The notes under the pieces were generated by a model. It had not been told where the DNA came from and searched no databases. It saw only the letters and a program-made list of their open reading frames with translations. Below, piece after piece: positions 18,163 to 28,159 of a stretch of 54,676 nt of DNA (position 1 is the stretch's first letter; every line of letters starts with the position of its first letter). The DNA is taken from the NCBI GenBank assembly GCA_902800345.1, contig CADCDO010000046.1, forward strand, positions 1-54,676, read 5' to 3'. Source of the stretch: Fibrobacter succinogenes (GTDB lineage Bacteria > Fibrobacterota > Fibrobacteria > Fibrobacterales > Fibrobacteraceae). A program made the position numbers and the translations under genes.

Positions 18163-18924
18163 ATGTTGAAAAAAATTTTTCTCGCCGCTGCATTTTGTGC
18201 AACCGCATCTTTTGCAACTTGGGATAAATTCCCTGTCCTTGAAAATCACAAGGGCGAAACTGTGGTTGGAATAGGCTTTGACTATGAGAGATCTTATGAT
18301 CTCATGCAACTTAAGCCTTATTTAGGCTCCCGTTATACGGTCTTGCCGAATTTGGAATTGGGCGTAATTCTTCCGTATTATGTGAATTTGACTATGAACA
18401 ACGACAACGGCCTTGATAATCCGAAACTTATGGCGCGATACCAAATTGTGCCTTCTGTGAACGTGTTCTTGGATGTCCTGGTTCCTATAAGCCATGGTTA
18501 CAATTATTACGATGTGTGGGTTTTCAGTTTTGGTGCTCAGTTTTCTAAAAATTTCGGAATTGTTGATTTCGGTTCGGAAGTGGGCCTATCTGTAAACTTG
18601 GAGACAGATGATGATTTTTCTGCTCCGTTGAGATTGAATTATGGTGCTGAGGCCGATTTTAAGTTGAACATTCCTTTGACTCCGTTTGTCGGTGCTGATG
18701 TTCAGGTGCTAATGGGCCATATTACTGGGAAAAATGAAGCTGGAAAAAGATACGACGACAACCTTACGGGGAAATATGCGGTTTACCCTTATGTTGGTTT
18801 AAAGTATGCGTTTACCCCGAATCTTACAGTGCAGGCTTCTGCGAAGACCGCGTTTGGCAAAAGCGTCATAATTGGAACAGAAACTCCGTTTATGGCTGAT
18901 CTCAAACTCAAAATGGCGTTCTAA
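18163..18924 (+). CDS. Outer-membrane beta-barrel protein, unknown function
   Basis: A 253-residue secreted protein. A signal peptide of ~19 residues (LAAAFCATASFA, then TWDKFP) precedes alternating hydrophobic/polar strands ending in Phe, as outer-membrane barrels do. Phrases such as PYLGSRYTVLPNLELGVILPYY recall transporter- or MetA-pathway-like small barrels. The upstream GGAGG is strong. There is no close family I can name, and substrate is unknown. It stands alone, between the putP terminator and a long repeat array. Confidence 0.65.
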   Translation: MLKKIFLAAAFCATASFATWDKFPVLENHKGETVVGIGFDYERSYDLMQLKPYLGSRYTVLPNLELGVILPYYVNLTMNNDNGLDNPKLMARYQIVPSVNVFLDVLVPISHGYNYYDVWVFSFGAQFSKNFGIVDFGSEVGLSVNLETDDDFSAPLRLNYGAEADFKLNIPLTPFVGADVQVLMGHITGKNEAGKRYDDNLTGKYAVYPYVGLKYAFTPNLTVQASAKTAFGKSVIIGTETPFMADLKLKMAF

Positions 18925-18940
18925 AAACAGGTGGGAGGCT

Positions 18941-19120
18941 TCCCCCTGATTGCAGCCCCGGCAGTGTCCATGCAAAGTTGCTTCACTCGCCTCGCATGTC
19001 ATTGCGTAGAACGCATGAACGCATCGGCTCGGCAATAGAACTCGCAAGCGGTTCTGCAGCACTCGCCTCGCACGTCATTGCGAGGAACGTCGTGACGAAG
19101 CAATCCATAGCCGGGGCTTT
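18941..19120. repeat. TCATTGCGAGGAACG-type repeats
   Basis: A clear copy runs from GTCATTGCGAGGAACG to GAAGCAATCCA at 19074-19108. A degenerate copy with GTCATTGCGTAGAACGC lies at ~18998-19045. This is a widespread bacterial intergenic repeat type. No gene is supported here. Confidence 0.65.
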
Positions 19121-19182
19121 CATCACCCCTTCTAACGGGCTTCATGCGCCAGCCCGTAACGCCTGGCTTCTAGTTACAAAAC

Positions 19183-20500
19183 AAAAAAGACGCTTTGCAG
19201 CGTCTTCTTTTGTTTTAGAGCGGGCAGCGGGAATGACGTCTTCGCCATATTCCGCTACGCGGATGGCTCGCCGCCCTACGGGTTTATCGCTACGCGATAA
19301 ATCCTAAACAACTCGTACGCACTTCGTGCATCTCGTTGTTTAGTGTCAAAGCCCAGTCCCCGCTGCGCGGCTGGCCTTTGACCCTTCGGGCTTGCACTCA
19401 CTTCGTTCGTGTCAAGCCATAATTTGTCTCTTCGCACTGCGTGCATGAGCCAAATTATACCGGCCCCTCGACCCCAAGGGGTCGAGAATTCGACCACAAC
19501 CAACACAAAAATAAAAGAACCACTCTGAAAGTGGTTCTTTTATTTTCGAGCGGGAACGGGAATGATTCGTCGCTAGTCTCCGGCCTTGCGTCCGGCTAGC
19601 TCCTCACCCTTACGGGCTTATCGCTTGCGCTCAAAGTCCTAAATTCTTCCCTCGGGCTACGCCCACGAAAGAATTTAGTCGGCCCCTCTTCTCGGGTCCT
19701 CGTCCAATACTGTATATAAAACAAAAGAGCCTAGCTTGACGCTAGGCTTTTTGTTTTAGAGCGGGAAAAGGGTAGAAATAAACTTCTTGATTGTAAAGGG
19801 GAATGTATAAAAAAATTGAATTTTTGGATGGTTGTGCATCTCGTTGTTTAGTGTCAAAGCCCAGTCCCCGCTGCGCGGCTGGCCTTTGACCCTTCGGGCT
19901 TGCGCTCACTGCGTTCGCGTCAAGCGCAAAATTCGTCTCTTCGCACTTCGTGCATGAACCAAATTATACCGCCCCCTCGACCCCAAGGGGTCGAGAATCC
20001 GACCACTACCAATACAAAAATAAAAGAACCACTGTGAAAGTGGTTCTTTTTTTAGAGCGGGAACGGGAATGATTCGTCGTCAGTCACCCGTGCTAAGGCA
20101 CGGGCTGACTCCTCACCCTAAGGGGCTTTTCGCTTGCGCTCAAAGTCCTAAATTCTTCCCTCGGGCTACGCCCACGAAAGAATTTAGTCGGCCCCTCTTC
20201 TCGGGTCCGACCCATGCCCAACACAAAAATAAAAGAACCACTGTGAAAGTGGTTCTTTTTATTTTCGAGCGGGAAAAGGGAATGATGGCTGCACCAGTCA
20301 CCTTGCTTACGCAAGGCTGGCTTGCCACCCTTCGGGCTTATCGCTACGCGATAATTCCTAAACAACTCGTATGCACTTTGTGCATCTCGTTGTTTAGTCG
20401 GCCCCTCTTCTCGGGTCCTCGTCCAATACTGTATATAAAACAAAAGAGCCTAGCTTGACGCTAGGCTTTTTGTTTTAGAGCGGGAAAAGGGGGGGTGACC
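19183..20500. repeat. Array of hairpin-rich repeat units
   Basis: Six unit starts, each a terminator hairpin followed by GAGCGGG: hairpins at 19187-19206, 19515-19539, 19728-19748, 20024-20048, 20233-20257 and 20447-20467; GAGCGGG at 19218, 19548, 19759, 20055, 20267 and 20478. Five units close with CGGCCCCTC or a variant. Between these lie 40-base hairpins of two kinds: CTAAACAAC/GTTGTTTAG (19304-19343, 20358-20397) and CTAAATTCTT/AAGAATTTAG (19639-19678, 20148-20187). Bases 19681-19772 and 20400-20491 are identical. The tail of the third unit also copies the hemW leader. Small open frames inside are not credible genes. Confidence 0.85.
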
Positions 20501-20599
20501 CAATTATAGAAATAAACTTTCTGATTGTAAAGGGAAATGCCTGAAAAAAGTGAAAAAAAATCTGCATATGGAAAAAATTATATTTGGTGGGAAGAATTT

Positions 20600-21736
20600 A
20601 TGTTCGGTATTTATATCCACGTTCCGTTTTGTGCGAAAATTTGCGATTATTGCGATTTTCGAGTGATGCCAGCAAATGCTCGGCTGTTCGAGGAATATGC
20701 AGGTCTGCTGGAACGTGAAATCCGCGTTTTCAACGAGACTCATGAGGGCGCTCTCTCGCAGGCGCGGACGCTTTATCTTGGTGGCGGGACTCCTTCGATT
20801 TTGCCGGGTGCTTGCTTGGAACGGATTTTTGCGGTGCTCGCCGAATGCGGTGTTCGTGTCCGCGAACTGGACGAAGTTTCGATGGAGTTCAACCCGGAAT
20901 CGTGTACCGAAGAGTCTGTTCAGACAGCGCTTTCGTGCGGGGTACGCCGCTTTAGTCTCGGACTCCAGACGTTTTCGCAGACACTTTTGGACCGTATTGG
21001 TCGCCGGCACACGGTGGAACGTGGCTTTGAAGCGTTGCGGTTGTTGACCTCGCTTCCGCAGGCGAAAGTTTCGGCGGACTTGATGTTCGATTTGCCGGGA
21101 CAGTCGGTGGATTCGTTCTTGAGCGATGTCGATTGCTTATCGGATTTTCCCCTCGGGCATTTGAGCTTTTACGGTCTGAATGTGGGCGAGCGGACTCTTT
21201 TGGGCGGTCGTGTGGCGCGTGGCGAAGAAAAAATAGACGATAGTTTGTACGAGCCGATGTATTTGGGCGGTGTCGAAATTCTTGAAAAAAAAGGTTTTAC
21301 TCGTTATGAAGTCTCGAATTTCGCACAGCCAGGCGACGAAAGTTTGCATAACGTAAATTACTGGAACCGCGGCGAGTATATAGGCTTTGGGCCGGGGGCT
21401 CACAGTTTTTTTGAAGGCCGCCGTTTTTGTGCCCCAGAAATGTATCCGCGTTGGCGTGATTACGTGAATGCGGGTTCACCGGATGCCTCGCTAACATACG
21501 ACGAACTCGATAAAGACGACATTTTGACGGAACGCGTGTGGCTCTCGCTGCGTCAACGCTCCGGGCTAGACTTGAAAGCTCTTGCTGCGAGTGGCATTCC
21601 CGTTTCGGCTGATGGCTATGAACCATGGGTCCAAAAAGGCTTCGCGACGGTTGAGGGCGGTTTCTTGAAACTTGTCGGCCGAGGCTGGATTTTCATGGAC
21701 AGCATCGTGACCGACGTGCTGAACTCTTGTCAGTAG
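20600..21736 (+). CDS. hemW: Radical SAM heme chaperone HemW
   Basis: Binds heme and hands it to target proteins; formerly annotated as oxygen-independent coproporphyrinogen oxidase. The 378-residue protein begins MFGIYIHVPFC and has the cluster motif CAKICDYCDF. Phe follows the last Cys, as in HemW, where true HemN has a fourth Cys. LYLGGGTPSIL, EFNPES, GLQTFS and the C-terminal HemN_C region (VWLSLRQRSGLDL) are present. I chose the ATG at 20600, with GGTGGGAAG upstream, over the ATG at 20537, which would add a lysine-rich stretch of repeat-derived sequence. Confidence 0.88.
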   Translation: MFGIYIHVPFCAKICDYCDFRVMPANARLFEEYAGLLEREIRVFNETHEGALSQARTLYLGGGTPSILPGACLERIFAVLAECGVRVRELDEVSMEFNPESCTEESVQTALSCGVRRFSLGLQTFSQTLLDRIGRRHTVERGFEALRLLTSLPQAKVSADLMFDLPGQSVDSFLSDVDCLSDFPLGHLSFYGLNVGERTLLGGRVARGEEKIDDSLYEPMYLGGVEILEKKGFTRYEVSNFAQPGDESLHNVNYWNRGEYIGFGPGAHSFFEGRRFCAPEMYPRWRDYVNAGSPDASLTYDELDKDDILTERVWLSLRQRSGLDLKALAASGIPVSADGYEPWVQKGFATVEGGFLKLVGRGWIFMDSIVTDVLNSCQ

Positions 21737-21744
21737 AATTTAAA

Positions 21745-21772
21745 AAGCTCCCCGGCGGGGGAGCTTGTTTTT
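21745..21772 (+). terminator. Terminator between hemW and the pilin/adhesin gene
   Basis: AAGCTCCCC/GGGGAGCTT stem with a short loop, then TGTTTTT. The A-rich 5' flank lets it work for the convergent gene too. Confidence 0.85.
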
Positions 21773-21802
21773 CGATATTTTCTTAATCCGTTTTTTTATT
21801 CT

Positions 21803-24800
21803 TTAGTATGCGTTCTTGCATTTTATTGTTTTTGTAGTCGTTAATTGTGTTGGAGTCGAAAGACACGTTGCTGACGCATCCCAGTAACCTGGATTTGCCT
21901 TAGCCGTAGTTCCACCATAAGAGAATGTATGACTGGTGTTGTCGGTTGTCATACAAACGAGGCCCGCTTCTCTTCCGTCTCGTTTGTCACATTTTACTAC
22001 GTATGTGGTATTCGGTTTAAATGTGTATTCATCCTGGCTACAAGTGTTATTATCGCAATTGTATTTCATGGTCACTGAAGTGGTGGCAGAGGCACTAGAT
22101 CTTGCTACGCTGCTGCTGCTTCTTACGCTGCTGCTGCTCTGGACACTGCTCGAAGACCTGATTTCTTTAAACTTCACTTTGAAAGTGCAGGAATCTTTTG
22201 CTCCTGAAGTATTATTGACTACTCTTAATTTGTAATCCTTCATGCCTGTTCCGTTATCATAGAATACAAATGGTGAGGTGTTTGAATTTTCTTTGGTAAG
22301 ACCGCTTGCTATATCGATTACCTCAAATTGGCATTGATTGTTAGTGCAGGGTGGATTTGTGCGTGCATCTACACGTATAGCATCTGAGGGATCTTGTTGG
22401 TCAATAACGTGATCAATGATGGTTCCGGGGCATGTAACGCGAATTTTTGCATTAGAACTACTTGAAACGGCGTTCGAACTGCTCGAAACAGCGGAGCTAC
22501 TCGAAACAATTTTAGAACTACTTGAAGCCGTCGAACTGCTTGAGCCTGAACCGGTAATGACAAATGTATCATAACAGCCTGCGACAGCCGATTCGTGTAA
22601 GAAGAGTCGTGCAGAATAAGAACCGGCTCTAAGTTCGGCAGTTGGTATGGCTTGGTCAAAGGAATAGGCCCCGGTTCCTTTTTTGGGGGTTCTGGGTTCT
22701 CTTTTTATGATGTTGCCCATGTAGTCGAATATGACAAGTTGGAGACTCCATTCGGAACCATCCGAGGCTGGGGTCACATCGGCGGTGAATTTATAGTCTT
22801 TGTTTTCAGGACCATGCTGTACGAGCTTACAATCCGTTATCATTATAGGCGTTATGGTTACCGTATTGGTCAGACAACTGACTTCGCTTCCGTCCTTGTT
22901 CTTTGCCCTGATTTCGTAAGTACGTTCTAGGGGTTGGCCGCTGGCGTTAACAGAGTTGTACAACCATTTATCTTCGATGATGAACGTTCCGTCCATGGGG
23001 CAAGAAACATCGCTCAGAGATTCGTTCAAAGCACCCACTTGTTTTATAGAACAGCCGTTTATCGCTGCACCTTCCATGTTTGTAATTGTGGATGAGAAAT
23101 ACCAGGAAATGCCGTTGTATGAAGCTGTGCAATTGGATATGCCCAGTGCGTATGGACAGGACGACATGATTGTGTTTACCTGGTAGGGATAATAATTGCT
23201 TTTAAAAACGATTGATTTTACAGATTCTGGATTAAAGGAATCCACGTCGGACATGAGTTCTACGGAGAACGATTGCGTTCCGTTAGAAGTGATTTCTCTC
23301 GGTGCGCTTAAGTTATCGTCACTGTCCTTGAGGTACACCGTAATCCTGTCATTATCGGTTTCCGTAAAATTGGAAATGTTGATAATTAAATTCGCTTCAC
23401 GAAGATTGATGGTTCCGTCTGTGTTGTCAACAGGGATTTCTAATTCCGAACCTGCGGTTCCATATTTGGCTGTTGATGTGCTGTTGAGTATTTCTGCATT
23501 TTTAGAGCATTGTACAATATCACCCACTTGGAACGATCCGCAACTGGCCCATTTCCCGTTAAGGCTTGTCTGTCCGCTACAAGAAATCTTGACTTTTGCA
23601 TCGTTTATAGCAGATTGACCAAATGGTGTCGTAACGGTTGTGCCGTGCAGTCCGTCTGTAGAGAAGTTGTACGTGTTGTCGCTTAAAGTAGCACCAAAGA
23701 AGTTTCCGGAATCATATTCGTTGAAGAACGAAGTCCAGTTTCTCCAGTCAAACTTGTTTCCTGCACATCCAATCGAAGAATTGCCCGTTGCGTTGTCGCA
23801 TCCGTTGTAGTAGTAAGAAAGCGTGCAATCATGCATTTCGAACCAACTGGAAAGTCCGACCCAAGGCTTTACATCTTTGTCCTTAGGAACGATTCCTCCA
23901 AGATAGTTGGCTTTGAACGAACAACTTATTCTAGGATCGTCAAAGCATTCATCTGCAAAGTCCTTACTACTCCATGCAATGTCATATATTTTGAATGATG
24001 GATCAGAAATGTTGAATCCGACATAGTGACTGTGTTCGTCACGTGATGCAAGATAGGAGGATATGTCCAGTTCCGTAGTAGATTCTCTATCGTTGACTGT
24101 TGCTGTGATTTTTATCTTGTTTTGCAGGGTCAGCTCTATTTCTAGCTTAATCATAGTCTGTGAATTGATAGAGACAGGACTTGAATTATAGCCTACAAAT
24201 ACGGTATCCATACAGTTGACATTGTTTACTGTATTTGCACTCTTGGTTCCTTCACAAACTCTTGCTGTTAAGGCGTTGTTGTTGCTTGCGTCTCCAAATA
24301 TGTTCAATATGGTGAACGAATTTGCGTTGGCATCTGCACTGAAAATAAAACCTGCATTCAGGCTTCTGTTCTTGTCTTCTAGAATGGATGTCTGAATCAA
24401 AGTCGTCATTGTTCCGTGGATACCTGCTTTTTTGGTACTTAAAATAATTGTTGAATTGCCATTCTTCAAACCGTTGCTAGATGTTATGTATCCGTCTTGG
24501 ATAACGGGTGGAATATTTGCTCCGTTCCCGTTATTGGGGTACATGAGTTGCCAATCGGCGGCATTCTCTGTAACGGTGCAGGAATAGTCTATCCCGCCTT
24601 CGCAGTCCCTGATGCATTTTTTATCACTGCCGTAGCAGAATGCTGTTAAGCTGCTGAAGTCTTCGTAGAAACAGTGCGTGTCATCTAGGTTGAATTTGGC
24701 TACAATGGTGTTGTTTGCCGTAATGGGCATTAACTCGTATTGAATAACGTCGTAATGATCTGTACAGTTGTCGCCGGTGCATTCCCAACGGCTAAATTCG

Positions 24801-27800
24801 TCCGTTCCAGCTTCTGTATAAGTTGTTTTTACGTATTGACCCGCATACACATTACAAATGAGATCGTCTTGGGCGTTTGTAGTGCAACTCGATGTGATGT
24901 CGGTGTAAGAGTCTTTGGTATCTCCGGCCCAAACGGAAACGCTAGTACCGTAGTCGAGTGTTCCTTCGACACTTTCTTTTTTTACGGTTAGCGTATATTG
25001 TTTCTTTTTCAGGGATGCGTAAAGTGCGTGTTCTTCATTTGCGGAGGCGCGCAGAATCGTATTGTTTTCTAGGGGCAAAATAAGCTCACAGTAATCGGGA
25101 ATGCTATTTACGCCCTGCAATGATATTGCCGTATTTGTGCTGCCTATCCATTTGTTGTTTACTTCTTGAACGTTTACGTTCGTTCCTACGGCTCTGACCC
25201 ACTCATAAGGCAATTCGCAGTCTGGAGCTGTTGTTTTGGTATCGTAGCCTTTGCTTTGGCATATTGCAGCGTTTTCTGCATCTTTGCTGCAGTATTCATC
25301 GATGGACTGTCTAACGATTGTGACAGAACCAATCATGTAAACGCGTTGGATTGAAGGGGCTGTTATTAAGCATCCTACTGTAGGAGTCCTTAAACTGAAG
25401 TAGATGCTTCCGGGTCTAGCAGACGAATTTGCCGTTACCGTAAACAGGTTTATGTGGGATACACTTGGCATTAATGTAAGCTCGTAAACTTGTTCGATGT
25501 CGGCGTTTGAACGCTGGTGCATTGTAACACCTGCTGCGGGTGTCACGGTCCATCCATCGGGACTACGAGAAATCGAAATATCAATGTTTATGGGGTCAGC
25601 ACGTGTTGAAGATTCAACCTCGGCAGAAACCGTTACGGATCCATCTGTTGTGATTTCTGCAATGGAGTCCGTTAAGTTTACTTTGGGTATTTTTCCGGTT
25701 TCGTTACTGACAACGACATAGAATGGCAATGCTCCGTAAGCGTTACTTTGGTAGTTACATGTGTAAACGTCAGATGTAAGGAGTACATCGTTTTGGTAAA
25801 GCATTCCACTTGTGTTTAGGGTGGGGTCGCAACTTACGTTCGATGAATTGAATCCTTCTTTGGCCGTTCCCTTAGGAATGTTTAAATGTACAAGGCTGTA
25901 ATAATCAGAAAGCTTTCCGGTTGGATTTTTGGTTAAGTATATTACACGCGGAAGTATTATTGCTGAAGGAGAAATTTCTACGGCGGCATTATCTCCAGAA
26001 GTGGGTACCGTTTCTCTTGTTTCGTATTGCGATTCTAGAGTGATTCCGAGTTGCGATGATATCGCTATGTAATGAGAATCGTATAAGCTGTTGTTGAGAA
26101 CTTCTTCAATGTCTTCAATCTCTTCTTCGTTCAATTTAGTGTATTCCGGATTTTCCTTAATAAATCCGGCTTCCATCAAGGCTTTTAAAATGGTCCCGTC
26201 ATATTCAAGATTGTTGTTTCCTTGATATTTTTTCAGCCTTTTCCCGTTGGCCATAACGACGCTTCCTTTGAAATGGAAGTTGTTGATTTCCTTGATATCG
26301 CCTTTGGAGTAAAGTAAATAATTGTAAGTCAATCTTCTGTCTTGATGGTGCCCTTTCAGCTGGCCTTCTCCGTTGCCTCTTGTACCTTTGGTAAGATACA
26401 GGAAAACGATACTGCCGTTTGATGTCGGGGGTAAGTCCGTGTTGCCAATTTCATTTGTAACATGAAAAACAAATTTTCCCTCTAGATTTTTGTAAATAGT
26501 ACCATTTTCTTTATATTTCCACTCGATAATCAAAAAATCGTTGTACAGCTTGTTTGCTTCTTTTGCTTTAGTGTAACATTTGTTTAATTTGTCTACCATA
26601 TTGTCGTTGAAGGCAAAACTTGCGTTTATGCCGCAGTAAGTATTTGCTTTTGCACTCATCCATTTTGTTGTGTCCTTTAGCAAAATGGGATCGGGTATTT
26701 TTTTGGTGGTGGAATCGATCAACTTTCCGTAATTTTTCAATTTTTTTATTTGTTCCCAATAGTCGTGTGCGTCATTAGGGTCGCTGAGTTTTTTTAGAAC
26801 GTTGTCTGTTTCACTCCATGTTTGAACGCGTTCATCAGGAATGGAGTCGGCGTCAAATGAGAAAAATCTTGCGCCAGAGCAGTTTGTAACATCCGAAGTA
26901 CAGAAATCTTTATTGTTAAATGGGCGGGTGTAATTGTCCATGTAGGTGCCAAAGTGATGATTTCGACCATCCGTTGCCCAAGAGACGCCCCATTCACCCC
27001 AGTTACGGTTGGTGTTTTGTGTATTTAAAACGAATGAAGATCCGTAATATTGATAGACGTTTCCGCCTACAGTGAACCCGCGTTTGCCATTTACATCACC
27101 ACAATTCTTTTGGTTGGCCGGTTCGCCACAATAGGCTTTGATTTTGTATGGCAAATACAGATTTCTTCCAACTCTAAAATTCGTTTGGTTGTAGGCGCCG
27201 GAGTTTTGAGTTTTCTTTAGTTCAAGTTGTTCTAATGGAGCTTTATTTTGGTTTGTAAAGACCCAGTTCTTGCCGACGTAGATGCTGTAGTTGTTGTCGC
27301 CTCTAATAACATGTCCGCCTATGGTCAGGTTCCCTTTGACATCGATTTTGCAGTGCTCGCTAATGTCTCCTTTTATGAATAAATCGCCATTAACTGTTAT
27401 AGGCTGACCTTCGGGGCACGATACGTTTCCTCCGATAAAAATTGCAGCCGTGTCAAGTCCAGGTTTGCCATACGTGGTTGGCCCAGATATATTTTTCATG
27501 TTTCCGGCTAGGTAAAAATCACCATAGTGTGAAACGGCTCCACCATACTCCGTATTTCCGGTGACAATCATGTTGCCCCTTACTGCGGGAGTGTTACTGT
27601 AAGCCCAATCGCCGTTGATGTTGCCGGAACCTAATGTGTCGTTACCGGTGATACCGTCGCTTGCACCATGAAATGCTTTGTCGAATGTAACCTTGGCATC
27701 GCGTTGTGGAATTTTTATGCGGTAAAGACCATCGATATTTAAAATGGCGGCTTCTGTATGGGCGGTCCCTTTGCGGGCGTTTCCCTTGGAAATGAGCTTT

Positions 27801-28147
27801 ATTTTATAGTTGTTGTCTTCTACGCTGACACCGGTCAGCCAAACGTCGTAATCCTGACCGTCACGGTTGAGTTGCTGTAGGACGGAGTTTAAATGAATGG
27901 GCTTGTTTCCATTATCAAAATATTGTTTAATGATGGCACCCATTTCGTTCGCGTGATTGGACATCCAGGCGCGAGCATTGTTGATTCCTGCAAGTGAACT
28001 TTGGTTCGCGTCTTGACGTAGCATTCTAGAGGCGCTAGACCTATTTTCCGAGGTTAGCCACTTGAATGTTGCGGTACCGGCAATGGTTGCCACTAGCATG
28101 AACAAAAGAACCGTTATTAAGGAAACGCCTTTTTTTGAATAAAACAT
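21803..28147 (-). CDS. Giant PilX-like pilin with adhesin body (2114 aa)
   Basis: A very large surface protein likely displayed through type IV pili. The N-terminus (KKG then VSLITVLLFMLVATIAG) is a type III prepilin signal plus hydrophobic helix. It lacks Glu at +5, as PilX/GspK-like minor pilins often do. A Gly/Asn-rich polar-repeat region follows (GNMIVTGNTEYGG, GGNVSCPEG, KGDISEHC). After that come Cys-rich domains, a segment like InlB/BR repeats (YTLTVKKESVEGTLDYG), a jelly-roll or lectin-like domain (CFYEDFSS ... IYDIAWSS), more Cys-paired modules, two poly-Ser linkers and a small C-terminal domain with a Cys pair. It lies 12 bases after the PilW-like gene. Adhesion to plant fibre is inference. 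Confidence 0.8.
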   Translation of the reverse strand: MFYSKKGVSLITVLLFMLVATIAGTATFKWLTSENRSSASRMLRQDANQSSLAGINNARAWMSNHANEMGAIIKQYFDNGNKPIHLNSVLQQLNRDGQDYDVWLTGVSVEDNNYKIKLISKGNARKGTAHTEAAILNIDGLYRIKIPQRDAKVTFDKAFHGASDGITGNDTLGSGNINGDWAYSNTPAVRGNMIVTGNTEYGGAVSHYGDFYLAGNMKNISGPTTYGKPGLDTAAIFIGGNVSCPEGQPITVNGDLFIKGDISEHCKIDVKGNLTIGGHVIRGDNNYSIYVGKNWVFTNQNKAPLEQLELKKTQNSGAYNQTNFRVGRNLYLPYKIKAYCGEPANQKNCGDVNGKRGFTVGGNVYQYYGSSFVLNTQNTNRNWGEWGVSWATDGRNHHFGTYMDNYTRPFNNKDFCTSDVTNCSGARFFSFDADSIPDERVQTWSETDNVLKKLSDPNDAHDYWEQIKKLKNYGKLIDSTTKKIPDPILLKDTTKWMSAKANTYCGINASFAFNDNMVDKLNKCYTKAKEANKLYNDFLIIEWKYKENGTIYKNLEGKFVFHVTNEIGNTDLPPTSNGSIVFLYLTKGTRGNGEGQLKGHHQDRRLTYNYLLYSKGDIKEINNFHFKGSVVMANGKRLKKYQGNNNLEYDGTILKALMEAGFIKENPEYTKLNEEEIEDIEEVLNNSLYDSHYIAISSQLGITLESQYETRETVPTSGDNAAVEISPSAIILPRVIYLTKNPTGKLSDYYSLVHLNIPKGTAKEGFNSSNVSCDPTLNTSGMLYQNDVLLTSDVYTCNYQSNAYGALPFYVVVSNETGKIPKVNLTDSIAEITTDGSVTVSAEVESSTRADPINIDISISRSPDGWTVTPAAGVTMHQRSNADIEQVYELTLMPSVSHINLFTVTANSSARPGSIYFSLRTPTVGCLITAPSIQRVYMIGSVTIVRQSIDEYCSKDAENAAICQSKGYDTKTTAPDCELPYEWVRAVGTNVNVQEVNNKWIGSTNTAISLQGVNSIPDYCELILPLENNTILRASANEEHALYASLKKKQYTLTVKKESVEGTLDYGTSVSVWAGDTKDSYTDITSSCTTNAQDDLICNVYAGQYVKTTYTEAGTDEFSRWECTGDNCTDHYDVIQYELMPITANNTIVAKFNLDDTHCFYEDFSSLTAFCYGSDKKCIRDCEGGIDYSCTVTENAADWQLMYPNNGNGANIPPVIQDGYITSSNGLKNGNSTIILSTKKAGIHGTMTTLIQTSILEDKNRSLNAGFIFSADANANSFTILNIFGDASNNNALTARVCEGTKSANTVNNVNCMDTVFVGYNSSPVSINSQTMIKLEIELTLQNKIKITATVNDRESTTELDISSYLASRDEHSHYVGFNISDPSFKIYDIAWSSKDFADECFDDPRISCSFKANYLGGIVPKDKDVKPWVGLSSWFEMHDCTLSYYYNGCDNATGNSSIGCAGNKFDWRNWTSFFNEYDSGNFFGATLSDNTYNFSTDGLHGTTVTTPFGQSAINDAKVKISCSGQTSLNGKWASCGSFQVGDIVQCSKNAEILNSTSTAKYGTAGSELEIPVDNTDGTINLREANLIINISNFTETDNDRITVYLKDSDDNLSAPREITSNGTQSFSVELMSDVDSFNPESVKSIVFKSNYYPYQVNTIMSSCPYALGISNCTASYNGISWYFSSTITNMEGAAINGCSIKQVGALNESLSDVSCPMDGTFIIEDKWLYNSVNASGQPLERTYEIRAKNKDGSEVSCLTNTVTITPIMITDCKLVQHGPENKDYKFTADVTPASDGSEWSLQLVIFDYMGNIIKREPRTPKKGTGAYSFDQAIPTAELRAGSYSARLFLHESAVAGCYDTFVITGSGSSSSTASSSSKIVSSSSAVSSSSNAVSSSSNAKIRVTCPGTIIDHVIDQQDPSDAIRVDARTNPPCTNNQCQFEVIDIASGLTKENSNTSPFVFYDNGTGMKDYKLRVVNNTSGAKDSCTFKVKFKEIRSSSSVQSSSSVRSSSSVARSSASATTSVTMKYNCDNNTCSQDEYTFKPNTTYVVKCDKRDGREAGLVCMTTDNTSHTFSYGGTTAKANPGYWDASATCLSTPTQLTTTKTIKCKNAY

Positions 28148-28159
28148 AAAGCCTCCTCG

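Noticed and set aside
19276..20458. Small open frames within the repeat array
   Set aside because: They run through hairpins in several directions and repeat the same peptide (SAYELFR) only because the DNA is repeated.
19183..20500. CRISPR array or integron cassette array
   Set aside because: Repeats are not short and evenly spaced with unique spacers, no cas gene is near, and no attC-type core sites or cassette genes are present.
19540..20500. tRNA genes suggested by GAGCGGGAA..GGGAATGATTCG
   Set aside because: Only a vague likeness to a tRNA 3' end exists; no cloverleaf or anticodon arm could be built.
20537..20599. Longer HemW start
   Set aside because: The extra residues derive from a leader that is itself duplicated at 19773; the ATG at 20600 has a good ribosome site and the family start.
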